Source of the DNA: Bacteroides sp. 43_108
Lineage (GTDB): Bacteria; Bacteroidota; Bacteroidia; Bacteroidales; Bacteroidaceae
NCBI GenBank assembly: GCA_001915545.1
Contig: MNQS01000012.1
Location: forward strand, 1 to 48,532
Reading direction: 5' to 3'
Length of the DNA: 48,532 bases
The position numbers were made by a program, and so were the translations under genes. Of the stretch, positions 40,842-48,532 are shown in pieces. Each line of letters begins with the position of its first letter. Position 1 is the stretch's first letter. The notes beneath the pieces were generated by a model. That model saw only the letters and a list, made by a program, of their open reading frames with translations. It was not told where the DNA came from and did no database searches.

Positions 40842-43186
40842 AACAACTGAATCTCATACGAAATCTGTTTTCTGTGGCCGTGATGATTACTCTTGCGTGC
40901 AACGTATCTGCCCAAGTGTCCATCCGCGACAGAATACAAATAATGGATAGGGATATATTCAATTATCCGGAATCAACAGAAGCTCCTTTCAAAACAAAGA
41001 AAAGCAAGACAAACAGAATTGTCTATTCGGACAGGACTGGAAATCAAAGTTATGAAGACCCGTATTTCCAGCGTAAGCGGTCTTCACACGGGATTGGCAC
41101 ACCCTATTACATAGTAGGTGAAAAGAACGGAACCTACAAGCTCGTTCAGGCTGACCCAGACATTACAGGCAAGCCCAAGTCGATAATAGGTTTCCTGTAT
41201 AACAGCAAGAGACACTTTAAGGAACCCCGTAAAGTCAATTATGCCGGATGGATACCATCGGAAAATGTACTGATGTACGACCATGCCCGTATCAATCCCC
41301 GCAACAACCAGCCGATAAGGTACCGTATAGGCATAAACAGCATTAACAAGCTGTTCGATATCCATCAATTCTTCAATGGAGATACCCTGAAAATATACGG
41401 AGAGCCGTTTTTGAAAACAACAACGGATGCGGTAGTTGTCAGCGGAGAGGTTGTTTACCTATACAAGTTAGACAAGAGCGGCAAATCCGCATTGATTTCC
41501 AATGTTCCCGCATTATCAGACAGTACCAAACGCTTTTTAGGGTGGGTTCCCGCTGACCTTCTTGCAGAAGTCGGCCAAAATGAGGTGTATCATATTGATT
41601 ATTCACGATACCGTGATTCTTTGTTGTGTGCTGTCAACCTAATGTATCCCGATACGTTGGCATTACATAATGCGAATATTCAGGGTACGATGTTGTTCAA
41701 CCTGGATGGAAACCTGGCAGGGCCTATGACGAATGGGAATATCCGGCTGAACTATCCTTTGTCCGTCTGGGACAAGAACTGGAATAAGATTATCAATATC
41801 AAAGGCGTAGACATCATGGTTTCCGATGTCCGAAAGATGGAAGCGGAAAACAAAAACGTGAACATACATGTACTGTTCAATGATGCCGACCTGCCTTATC
41901 TATCCCCATATATCAATGTACTACAGAACCTAAAGCTGAAAATGAAGCCCGGATATGACTACACTTTCTCAGCAACTTGCATATCCTCCAACGGAGAAAA
42001 CAGACATTTGGCCCCAACCAAGGACTTTTCAGCCTGGCTCGACTATATCAAACAATCCATTTCTTCCAAACGGAAAAACGAGCAAGAGGAACAATCATCG
42101 TTTTACGGTTTTGGCGGGGCTATCAAACAAATCTCCCGTTATGATGACGAAAGCCGTTTCAGCAACAATGTATTTGTCATTTTAGGGTCAAAGCAAACTT
42201 TATCCTTGCACGAGCAACAACTCTCGTGGCTGGCAACCCAACCGGCAAGGCTTCTGTTTGTCCAGATAGACAGAGCGTCAGGCACTTCTTATCAGGACTT
42301 CCTATTGCAGGCCAAATCCATTCTGGACAGCCATTCTACGAAATACATAGACCATATATCCAATTATATCGCAGACAGCAGACTGGTAAAGACGGAGCTG
42401 TTCAAGAACATAGAAGCTACGGATGCCAACTTATACCTGTACGATGCTCCATACAACAGCCTTACGGTAGGAGGAATCTTATTCCCTAAAGGTAGAAACA
42501 GACTGGAAAGCAACGCTTTGGAAACAGCCTTGGATTCCGTATTATGGCAATCTTTCGAGACGGACAGCCTACTGTTGCACTCACTTAAAGATTATGAGCG
42601 AAATATAGGTGTCCTAAGAAGCCGTCCCACATCCGAACTGACGCATATATTCCATCATACGGAAAATCCTGACAGTATGAGCCTTGACGATATAGATAGA
42701 AACAGCGTGAATGACACCTACTATATAAAGGCCTCCGTAGCGGACAGTATAATGGACGGGTACGAATATGGATATCTACTCGATGACAAGGAAGTGATGG
42801 AACTGCTGCAAAGCTACAGGGGACTGCTCCCGGAGTTCTCAGATAACATAGGGAAAAAGGAGCTAAGAGTGCTTCGCAAGCAATTTAACCGGCAAAAGAA
42901 AAGCATAAACAGAAGTTTCTATCGAAAAGTATTGCCCAGAAATCCATATTTGGCTCAAATCTTCTATTGTAAGACGGGAGTCATGGCCAATGACAGCCTT
43001 TTAAATTCAACAAAGGTGAAGAAACTAAAGAAAAGAAAGGTTGAACTGACGGACTTTAATAGTGGCTATACAACCCTGATTTCAAAGATGAAGAGACTGG
43101 AAGACATATATCAACGCAACCTTTTCAGACCTGTATTCATCGCCGGCAAGAAATATTATTTTATTCCGAAACAATTAATACTGTAA
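40838..43186 (+). CDS. tssR: TssR, large periplasmic T6SS component
   Basis: The product is 782 aa with a signal peptide (MKQLNLIRNLFSVAVMITLACNVSAQ). SH3-like segments near the N-terminus (GTPYYIVGEKNGTYKLVQADP, FLGWVPADLLAEV) are followed by a von Willebrand A-like region (SVWDKNWNKIINIKGVDIMVSDVRKM, then NNVFVILGSKQTLS). This is the Bacteroidales TssR family, which I regard as the large periplasmic part linking inner and outer membranes in place of TssM. It overlaps the previous gene by 4 bp (ATGA). Length is typical. Confidence 0.9.
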   Translation: MKQLNLIRNLFSVAVMITLACNVSAQVSIRDRIQIMDRDIFNYPESTEAPFKTKKSKTNRIVYSDRTGNQSYEDPYFQRKRSSHGIGTPYYIVGEKNGTYKLVQADPDITGKPKSIIGFLYNSKRHFKEPRKVNYAGWIPSENVLMYDHARINPRNNQPIRYRIGINSINKLFDIHQFFNGDTLKIYGEPFLKTTTDAVVVSGEVVYLYKLDKSGKSALISNVPALSDSTKRFLGWVPADLLAEVGQNEVYHIDYSRYRDSLLCAVNLMYPDTLALHNANIQGTMLFNLDGNLAGPMTNGNIRLNYPLSVWDKNWNKIINIKGVDIMVSDVRKMEAENKNVNIHVLFNDADLPYLSPYINVLQNLKLKMKPGYDYTFSATCISSNGENRHLAPTKDFSAWLDYIKQSISSKRKNEQEEQSSFYGFGGAIKQISRYDDESRFSNNVFVILGSKQTLSLHEQQLSWLATQPARLLFVQIDRASGTSYQDFLLQAKSILDSHSTKYIDHISNYIADSRLVKTELFKNIEATDANLYLYDAPYNSLTVGGILFPKGRNRLESNALETALDSVLWQSFETDSLLLHSLKDYERNIGVLRSRPTSELTHIFHHTENPDSMSLDDIDRNSVNDTYYIKASVADSIMDGYEYGYLLDDKEVMELLQSYRGLLPEFSDNIGKKELRVLRKQFNRQKKSINRSFYRKVLPRNPYLAQIFYCKTGVMANDSLLNSTKVKKLKKRKVELTDFNSGYTTLISKMKRLEDIYQRNLFRPVFIAGKKYYFIPKQLIL

Positions 43187-43191
43187 ATAAA

Positions 43192-43995
43192 ATGGAACCA
43201 ACAAGAGAACAACTACAGGCAGAGATTCTTGAAATCCTATATCAGAAGTGCCTCCAGAAGCCAATATGGGTATCTTGTGCAGAAATATTTTGGAGCATCA
43301 GCAACCTCAAGGTATCAGAACGGAGTGTCAAGGACGTTCTTGACTGGCTGGTAAAAAACGACCTTGTAATTTATCAAGCGGATAAATACCAGATTGCCAA
43401 GCGCGAATTTATGGATATATCAAGACGTAAGGCTCTTGAGAAAAAAGAGACCGAAGAAAATGCCGAAGTCCGGACTGTGGAGTATGGAACATCCATTCCG
43501 CCTCACACGATGAACCATCATCCATGGCTTGAACGAGAGTACCAACAACCTGTCGCAAAATCATCAAACACAATGTTTGCCATCATAGCATTAATAGCCT
43601 TTCTGATCAGCGGCACACTTGTTGGCATACTCCTGTTCAACAGCTTCGCAACGGAACGGCGCAATAATGCAGAACTGACATACCTTCCGGACAGCATACA
43701 GGTTCCCTCGTTACAGGTTAGCACGCCCGGATATATCCGTGACGCATATACGACCAACCGCAACTTCAAGAACATCCAAACTTCGCTGGAGACACAGCAA
43801 CGGATTAATTCTGAACTTATGGATATCTGCAAGGCACAACAATCCCAGATTAATATACTGACAACTTGCTCCAAACAACAAGCGGCGGACATCGAACATT
43901 TGGAAAAGGAACGGAAGATCTACACATGGATGATTGCTCTTGCACTCCTGGTATTAAGTTCATTGCTCATCTGCCGATACGGGCGTAAGAATTAG
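43192..43995 (+). CDS. Membrane protein with N-terminal winged-helix-like domain, T6SS operon
   Basis: The product is 267 aa. Residues 1-75 (REQLQAEILEILYQKCLQKPIWVSCAEIFWSISNLKVSERSVKDVLDWLVKNDLVIYQADKYQIAKREF) look like a winged helix. Membrane segments follow at about 125-148 (MFAIIALIAFLISGTLVGILLF) and 244-262 (WMIALALLVLSSLLICRYG), separated by a helical, coiled-coil-like periplasmic loop. It is the last gene of the tssE operon and is followed by a strong terminator. The combination of a DNA-binding-like fold with two membrane spans is odd. The fold may instead be a cytoplasmic protein-docking domain. No name assigned. Confidence 0.75.
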   Translation: MEPTREQLQAEILEILYQKCLQKPIWVSCAEIFWSISNLKVSERSVKDVLDWLVKNDLVIYQADKYQIAKREFMDISRRKALEKKETEENAEVRTVEYGTSIPPHTMNHHPWLEREYQQPVAKSSNTMFAIIALIAFLISGTLVGILLFNSFATERRNNAELTYLPDSIQVPSLQVSTPGYIRDAYTTNRNFKNIQTSLETQQRINSELMDICKAQQSQINILTTCSKQQAADIEHLEKERKIYTWMIALALLVLSSLLICRYGRKN

Positions 43996-44033
43996 GACAT
44001 ACGCAAACATTCAGACTGCATAGTCAATCTGCT

Positions 44034-44072
44034 AACGGTATCTGCCACTTTCATGCGGTGGATACCGTTTTT
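44034..44072 (+). terminator. Terminator of the tssE-tssR operon
   Basis: AACGGTAT-CTG-CCAC and GTGG-ATACCGTT form a 12-bp stem with a 3-nt bulge, followed by TTTTTCT. It sits 39 bp after the last gene of the long operon and isolates it from the hcp unit. Confidence 0.9.
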
Positions 44073-44287
44073 CTGCATTCCGGCAGCAGTTTTCTTTCCG
44101 ACGGTTTCGTCCATTCCTGATGAAACTTCTTCTACAAGTGTTATTGTACAATACCGGGAATCAATTTAATAGCGACACATCATCAACGGGGCGTGTTTCT
44201 AATCATATAGGACAGTGGCTTTATACACGAACATTAGTTTAAAACGTGTTAAAATGAAAATAACAGCAAAAAAAACGCGCTAAAAAA

Positions 44288-44319
44288 TTTGGAAAAATGA
44301 ATATAAACACTTATATTTG
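44288..44319 (+). promoter_or_regulatory. Promoter of hcp (tssD)
   Basis: TTTG (44288-44291) and TATATTTG (44312-44319) are separated by exactly 20 nt, a perfect match to the Bacteroidetes promoter. Transcription should start near 44326, giving an unusually long leader of about 184 nt before the hcp ATG. The promoter's strength fits the need for abundant Hcp. Confidence 0.88.
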
Positions 44320-44393
44320 CTCACATCAAAGATGATGTTTTATTTTCTTCTCTTTTTCCCACAATAAAACTGAGTCATCCGGAGGCTGAGAGG

Positions 44394-44468
44394 AAATTTC
44401 AAAAAATCGTTTTTGAGGTTTTCTCTTTTTTGCATCTATACCGGTTAGGGCGCAAGGACGGAGAAACC
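44394..44468 (+). promoter_or_regulatory. Hairpins in the hcp leader, possible attenuator
   Basis: AAATTTCAAAAA (44394-44405) pairs with TTTTTGAGGTTT (44410-44421) around ATCG, 12 bp including two G-U pairs, and is followed by TCTCTTTTTT, a terminator-like arrangement. Bases GGTTTTCTC (44417-44425) of the same region can instead pair with GGAGAAACC (44460-44468). The two structures exclude each other. This could make a switch or protect the mRNA. The hairpin is mostly A-U, so its strength is moderate. Confidence 0.5.
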
Positions 44469-44509
44469 GAAGTAAAATAATTAAGTTTAACCCATTAAAT
44501 CCAAGTATT

Positions 44510-44905
44510 ATGGCATTTAGAGCATCATTGGAACTTAACAACAAGGAATTTGACGTCCTTTATTCAAACTATGAGTTTAGTCGTAACACAGACCCTAAAG
44601 GTATGCCCTCTTCAAGCGTATTGGGTGGTAGAGTAAAAGCAACCATCGAATCAACAGAAGACACTTCTGTCATCGAAGCGATGTTGAACAGTCCTTTCAA
44701 ACCTGTAGAAGGAAAGATTATCTACAAAAAAACGGAGGAAGATGCCAAGATGAAGGAGATCCAGTTCAAGAACGCATACATCGTTCACTACTCGGAAACT
44801 CTGGACGCGAACAACGATGTGCCTATGACAATCACCATTACATTCTCCGCTGAAGAAATCATCGTCGGCAGCGCAGCTCTTGACAACCGTTGGCCGAAGA
44901 AATAA
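44510..44905 (+). CDS. tssD: TssD (Hcp), inner tube protein
   Basis: The product is 131 aa. Hcp hexamers stack into the tube that is fired with the VgrG tip. The start MAFRASLELNNKEFDVLYSNYEFSRNTDPKGMPSSSVLGG and the later SPFKPVEGKIIYKK and KEIQFKNAYIVHYSETLD are those of Bacteroidales TssD. Length is normal and there is no effector extension. It has its own strong promoter and leader and is followed by a hairpin before vgrG, which fits differential expression of Hcp and VgrG. Confidence 0.95.
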   Translation: MAFRASLELNNKEFDVLYSNYEFSRNTDPKGMPSSSVLGGRVKATIESTEDTSVIEAMLNSPFKPVEGKIIYKKTEEDAKMKEIQFKNAYIVHYSETLDANNDVPMTITITFSAEEIIVGSAALDNRWPKK

Positions 44906-44947
44906 ATCGGAGTACATAGGTAAATCCTAAATCAAAACATTTGTCAG

Positions 44948-44975
44948 GCCGTCCGACGGACTTCCGCCGGGCGGC
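44948..44975 (+). terminator. Hairpin between hcp and vgrG
   Basis: GCCGTCCGACGG and CCGCCGGGCGGC pair around ACTT (one mismatch, one G-U pair), a very stable G+C-rich stem with only TTTGG behind it. It probably acts as a partial terminator or as a 3' stabiliser of hcp mRNA, giving much more Hcp than VgrG from one promoter. Confidence 0.7.
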
Positions 44976-45015
44976 TTTGGCAATTTGGATATAAACCGTC
45001 AAATATAATGCCGCC

Positions 45016-46779
45016 ATGCTGGAACAAAAAAAAGTCACATTGGAAATAGCCGGCATACCCATGCCGTCGTTTGTGCAGTTGATGCTCAAACAGAGCATCA
45101 ATGAGCATCACTACTTTGAGATAACGCTGGATATCCAAGCCATAGAAGCCTATGGTGTGGAAATCCCGGAGGCGTCAAAAGACTGGGTTGGGAAAAAAGT
45201 AATCATGGACTTCGGCGGCACTATTTTTGTCGGCGTGGCCACCATGGTGGGACTTCATCGTTCCGGTGGAACACACGGAAATATAAAAGTGACGGGATAT
45301 TCGTCAACATTCCTATTGGAGTCAGACCACACTTGTGCCTCATGGTGCAACAAATCCTTGTCTGACATCGTTAAGGAACTTACAGACAAGGCGGGAGTGC
45401 AAGCTCTTGTCAATCCGGAAACGAAATCGAAGCTGGAATACGAATGCCAGTACGAGGAAACCAATTTCAGATTCATACAACGGCTTGCCCGCCAATATCA
45501 GGAATGGCTCTACTACGACGGACAGAACCTTGTATTCGGGAAGCCACAGGCCGGCTCGACGACCAAGCTGACATACGGCGAGGAACTATCCGTGCTCGAT
45601 GTCTGCTCGCAGGTACTTGCCCGACCAATAAAGGGAAGTTCTTACCATTCGGTGAACGACCAGACCTATAACAGTCAATCCCCCGATACCGCAGCCGGAC
45701 AAAACACATTGGGACAAGCGGCCTTTGACTCGTCATTGGCTTTGTTTACCGCTCCCGCTGTCCAACGGGCGGAATCGCGCATAACCAATAAGGGTGAACT
45801 TGACGCCTATTTCCAACGCAAGCAGCAAAGCGACAGCGCCGCATCCAGTTTCATCACCGGAGAAAGCGATTGCCGCATCCTCACGGTGGGCAGTATCATA
45901 GATGTTCATACCGCTATCCATACAGGAATAGGTATCCACGTAAAAAATAGCATCGGCACCTATATCATTACGGAAATAACCCACGTAGCCGGTATGGGTG
46001 ACAGCTACCAGAACTATTTCACCGCACTTCCGTCTTCTATTCCCACCCTTCCATGCCCGGATGTACCTCTGCCTGTCGCTCATACACAGCAGGCCGTGGT
46101 TGTCAGCAACGAGGACCCGAAAAAGTTAGGCCGCGTCCAAGTCAAGATGAACTGGCAGACCGGCCCGATGCAAACCTCGTGGATACGGGTGCTCACTCCT
46201 GACGCAGGTACAAGCGACAATGTGGCCACAAACAGAGGATTTGTATTCATACCCGAAAAGGGAGACCAAGTCATGGTGGCATTCAGATATGATGACCCGA
46301 ACCGTCCGTTTGTACTTGGCAGCTTATTCCATGGAAAGTCAGGCACCGGTGGCGGCAGTTCAAACAAAACAAAAAGCCTGACTACCCGCAGCGGTTGTAC
46401 CATAACGCTTGATGATGAAAAAGGAAGCGTTATGATGAAAGACAAGGAAGGCAACAGCTATACGGCAGACGGAGAAGGAAATATCACAATATCTGCCTCT
46501 AAAAGCATCACCTTATGTGTTGGAGAAAACAAAATAATGATTGATAGCGAAGGCAATATATCATCTAATGCGGAAAAGGACATAACAGAGTCCGCGGGTG
46601 CCAATATTGCGCAATCGGCAGAAAATATTGATTGTACAGCAAGCAGCAATTATAGTATCTCCAGTACTGATTTTACAGCAACCGGCAGCAGCAGTGCCAC
46701 GGTCAGCGGTACAACAAAGGCTACGATAGATTCTTCCGGAACCACAGCCGTAGCCGGAACTATTGTCAAATTGAATTAA
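45016..46779 (+). CDS. tssI: TssI (VgrG), spike protein
   Basis: The product is 587 aa. The N-terminal gp27-like part includes EYECQYEETNFRFIQRLARQYQEWLYYDGQNLVFGKPQ. The gp5-type OB-fold is seen at VVSNEDPKKLGRVQVKMNWQTGPMQTSWIRVLTPDAG...FVFIPEKGDQVMVAFRYDDPNRPFVLGSLFHG. A C-terminal beta-helix of Thr/Ser/Ile repeats (SKSITLCVGENKIMIDSEGNI...) closes it, ending in TIVKLN with no extra effector domain. VgrG trimers tip the Hcp tube and carry PAAR or adaptor-bound effectors, which should be encoded just downstream. Confidence 0.95.
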   Translation: MLEQKKVTLEIAGIPMPSFVQLMLKQSINEHHYFEITLDIQAIEAYGVEIPEASKDWVGKKVIMDFGGTIFVGVATMVGLHRSGGTHGNIKVTGYSSTFLLESDHTCASWCNKSLSDIVKELTDKAGVQALVNPETKSKLEYECQYEETNFRFIQRLARQYQEWLYYDGQNLVFGKPQAGSTTKLTYGEELSVLDVCSQVLARPIKGSSYHSVNDQTYNSQSPDTAAGQNTLGQAAFDSSLALFTAPAVQRAESRITNKGELDAYFQRKQQSDSAASSFITGESDCRILTVGSIIDVHTAIHTGIGIHVKNSIGTYIITEITHVAGMGDSYQNYFTALPSSIPTLPCPDVPLPVAHTQQAVVVSNEDPKKLGRVQVKMNWQTGPMQTSWIRVLTPDAGTSDNVATNRGFVFIPEKGDQVMVAFRYDDPNRPFVLGSLFHGKSGTGGGSSNKTKSLTTRSGCTITLDDEKGSVMMKDKEGNSYTADGEGNITISASKSITLCVGENKIMIDSEGNISSNAEKDITESAGANIAQSAENIDCTASSNYSISSTDFTATGSSSATVSGTTKATIDSSGTTAVAGTIVKLN

Positions 46780-46785
46780 CAGCAT

Positions 46786-48162
46786 ATGAGCAACGCCATA
46801 CAACAAATAGCAGACAAGATGCTCTACCAATGGGAAGATGCAGTCAGGAAACCGGTCAAGTTGATCCGTATCGTCATCAATCCGGGAGACGAAAGTATGC
46901 TTGATGCTTTCTATGACTATATGCTTGCCCTTGATAGCGAAGAGGAAGATATGGTGTTCCTCATAGAACTTCCGTTCAGTTCCAGAACCGATTTCTCAAA
47001 AGATATTGTAGGGTATATTGCACAACAAGTAGAATACTGGAATAACTCAAAGAAACCCGAAGATATTGTCTTTGAACGTGTTGATTGGATAGCTGATTAT
47101 AAGTCGGAAGAAGCGGAAAACGATGCCTCCGTCGCAGTTGCCAACTTCAACAAGCTGACAGAATCCCTTGTAAAAGGGACTGATATGAAATGCAGTTTTG
47201 TCTTTAACCTAAAGAACACATACGACTATGACGGATGTCGTGAATGGTTTGAAAAAGCTCTTGCTCTGCCATTCCACAAGCAAATGGTATGGGGGATATC
47301 CGACATAAAAGACTATGAACAGTTTGGCAAACTAATGGCCAAACACTCCAATGACGCGGTGTCTATTTATCCACCAATAGATTTAGACGGTGCAATGGAG
47401 CAACTCGCGGAACAAGCGGCGAATGAAGATAAGAGCGACCCGGCAGCCTCGAATTTCAGGCTGGCATTAATCAAACTGATGAACAGTGTGAAAAAAGGGA
47501 ATGCAGCGCAAACAGAGGAATTTGCGAAGAAATGCCTCGATATCGCTCTCGAAAATGTGAAGAAAGACATTAACTGGATCAGTCAATTTGTAACCGTATA
47601 TACAATTCTATATACAGACCAGATTTCCCGTAAGGACTACAAGACGGCCATGTACTTTGCCGACAAAGCCGTAGAAGCCGCTGAAATCGGGGAAGAAAAA
47701 TTAGATCCCTCTTTAGCTTGCCGATTGCTCGGAAACACCTTATTGGGGAAAGCCTCCATCTATGTACGAGAGTCGCTTTGGAAAGAAGCGGCAGAGACGT
47801 ACTATCGCGGTGCTGAAGCATACTCCAGATGCAACGATTACCTAATGCAAAGTGAAGCATTGAGGCTGTGTGGTTGGTGCCGGGAAAATAATTATGAGAA
47901 ATCGTTAGCTGCGGAATGTTATGTGGAAGGTTTCAGACTTTCAGACAAACTTTCCATAGACCTGATAAAGAACTCCTCTTATCCTCTCCTGTTATTAAGC
48001 CTGTTAAACAGTTCGGCACGCTCCAAGCTGGTCAGTGACGATGAAATAAATGAAGTTCTGACCAAAGTGTTAGGAGATAACTGGGAGAATTATTTGTATG
48101 AGTATAAAAGAAATTTAGGAAAATACAATGGAATGGCTGAACAACATATTGCGAAATCTTGA
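46786..48162 (+). CDS. TPR-like cytoplasmic protein, candidate VgrG/effector adaptor
   Basis: The product is 458 aa. The N-terminal domain (about 1-190) is alpha/beta (VKLIRIVINPGDESMLDAFYDYMLALDSEEEDMVFLIELPF, MKCSFVFNLKNTYDYDGCREWFEKALALPFHKQMVWGI). The C-terminal half has TPR-like helical repeats (DYKTAMYFADKAVEAAEIGEEKLDPSLACRLLG; EAAETYYRGAEAYSRCNDY). There is no signal peptide. It sits 6 bp after vgrG and before small spike-related genes, the usual place for adaptors or chaperones that load effectors on VgrG. I infer that role. Its 3' end overlaps the next gene by 35 bp. Confidence 0.7.
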   Translation: MSNAIQQIADKMLYQWEDAVRKPVKLIRIVINPGDESMLDAFYDYMLALDSEEEDMVFLIELPFSSRTDFSKDIVGYIAQQVEYWNNSKKPEDIVFERVDWIADYKSEEAENDASVAVANFNKLTESLVKGTDMKCSFVFNLKNTYDYDGCREWFEKALALPFHKQMVWGISDIKDYEQFGKLMAKHSNDAVSIYPPIDLDGAMEQLAEQAANEDKSDPAASNFRLALIKLMNSVKKGNAAQTEEFAKKCLDIALENVKKDINWISQFVTVYTILYTDQISRKDYKTAMYFADKAVEAAEIGEEKLDPSLACRLLGNTLLGKASIYVRESLWKEAAETYYRGAEAYSRCNDYLMQSEALRLCGWCRENNYEKSLAAECYVEGFRLSDKLSIDLIKNSSYPLLLLSLLNSSARSKLVSDDEINEVLTKVLGDNWENYLYEYKRNLGKYNGMAEQHIAKS

Positions 48163-48415
48163 AAGGCTGTTCACTAATGCAACCGAATATGCCTATGCGA
48201 ACCCTAAAGTGGGGTACTTAGTAGTAATCTTTCTGCTATTGGTTTGGCTTGTCGGACTGATATTCGACTGGAAATGGACATACGCCAGACCCGGAAGTTG
48301 GGGAGGAAATTTCTTTCTTGACTTATTGGGTCCAACCGGATTCCGATTTTGGCTCGGTGTAATTATTGTGATTGCCATTGCTGCATCTGCCTATTTGTAT
48401 TTTCGAGTTAAATAA
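48128..48415 (+). CDS. Small two-span membrane protein, Imm17-like
   Basis: The product is 95 aa, starting inside the preceding gene in another frame. Two membrane segments lie at about residues 29-48 (VGYLVVIFLLLVWLVGLIF) and 74-93 (FWLGVIIVIAIAASAYLYF), separated by DWKWTYARPGSWGGNFFLDLLGPTGFR. The tryptophan/glycine/arginine loop recalls the small Imm17 family of membrane immunity proteins, a weak resemblance from memory. It could protect against a membrane- or periplasm-acting toxin, or be a conserved T6SS accessory. Real gene likely; function open. Confidence 0.65.
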   Translation: MEWLNNILRNLERLFTNATEYAYANPKVGYLVVIFLLLVWLVGLIFDWKWTYARPGSWGGNFFLDLLGPTGFRFWLGVIIVIAIAASAYLYFRVK

Positions 48416-48433
48416 CGATAAAAACTGACAGTT

Positions 48434-48532
48434 ATGGCGGACACAGGCTATTTCGACAGCGTAAGTGCAAACCTAAAGACCGGCGTAGGCGCGCAGGTGA
48501 AGGGTATCTCGGAAGGCGTCAAGGCGAACTCC
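48434..48532 (+). CDS. Start of a further T6SS spike-associated gene, truncated by the window
   Basis: The first 33 codons read MADTGYFDSVSANLKTGVGA and onward with no stop before the window ends. The sequence is soluble and Gly/Ser/Ala-rich, without signal peptide. Its place after vgrG, an adaptor candidate and a small membrane protein suggests a PAAR-type tip or effector-carrier gene. That cannot be tested with only 33 residues visible. Confidence 0.6.
   Translation, partial: MADTGYFDSVSANLKTGVGAQVKGISEGVKANS

Noticed and set aside
1..48532. Phage lambda genome (same length, 48532 bp)
   Set aside because: No lambda gene is present; the content is a Bacteroidales conjugative element with a T6SS.

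Overview
The window is the interior of a Bacteroidales (Bacteroides/Parabacteroides/Prevotella type) integrative and conjugative element. It carries a conjugation operon of the TraG-TraO family, a maintenance block (ParA, a ribbon-helix-helix protein, ParB, SSB), and a Bacteroidales-specific (subtype iii) type VI secretion system. That combination is known from the GA1 and GA2 T6SS elements of human gut Bacteroidales. The single TetR gene next to the T6SS and the gene order make me favour GA1-like, but I cannot settle this by reading. Promoters are of the Bacteroidetes kind (TTTG about 20 nt before TAnnTTTG), and GTG or TTG starts are rare. No integrase, attachment site, rRNA or tRNA was seen. 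No relaxase (MobA/MobB) is visible either, so both ends of the element and its relaxase lie outside.

Layout. 1-3021: traG, the VirB4-like ATPase gene, is split right after its Walker B motif by a 2.4-kb group II intron and is also frameshifted by an apparent small deletion. 3021-18940: a co-directional transfer operon holds traJ, traK, traL, traM, traN, traO and the coupling protein mobC. Interleaved with these are unnamed secreted proteins, three unrelated DNA methyltransferase-like genes and two proteins with alpha-CTD-like helix-hairpin-helix segments. 19058-25863: the maintenance block is mostly on the minus strand. It has three small conserved hypotheticals, a large ParB, a plus-strand DUF234-type ATPase with tandem palindromes at its promoter, parA plus a ribbon-helix-helix gene facing an AT-rich TAGTA/TACTA array, and ssb. 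A 226-bp leader is present twice, upstream of two of the minus-strand units. 26646-27422: a TetR-family regulator.

27992-48532: the T6SS. tssB-tssC (minus) and tssE-F-H-G-N-K-O-...-R (plus) diverge from a 167-bp intergenic region in which both promoters can be read with exactly 20-nt spacing. Behind tssC lies an AT-rich pair that I read as a peptidoglycan-targeting effector with an L,D-transpeptidase-like His...Gly-Cys motif, and a secreted immunity protein. Downstream are hcp (tssD) with a long structured leader, vgrG (tssI), a TPR-like adaptor candidate, a small membrane protein and the first 33 codons of another spike-associated gene.

How it works together: the Tra proteins and MobC form the mating channel, although traG as read here should not give a full-length ATPase. 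The methyltransferases may protect incoming DNA from restriction. ParA/RHH/ParB/SSB would stabilise the excised circle or assist transfer. The T6SS gives the recipient a contact-dependent weapon. The most novel items are the L,D-transpeptidase-like effector/immunity pair, the candidate attenuator in the hcp leader, the TAGTA centromere-like array, the duplicated structured leader and the unusual intron ends.
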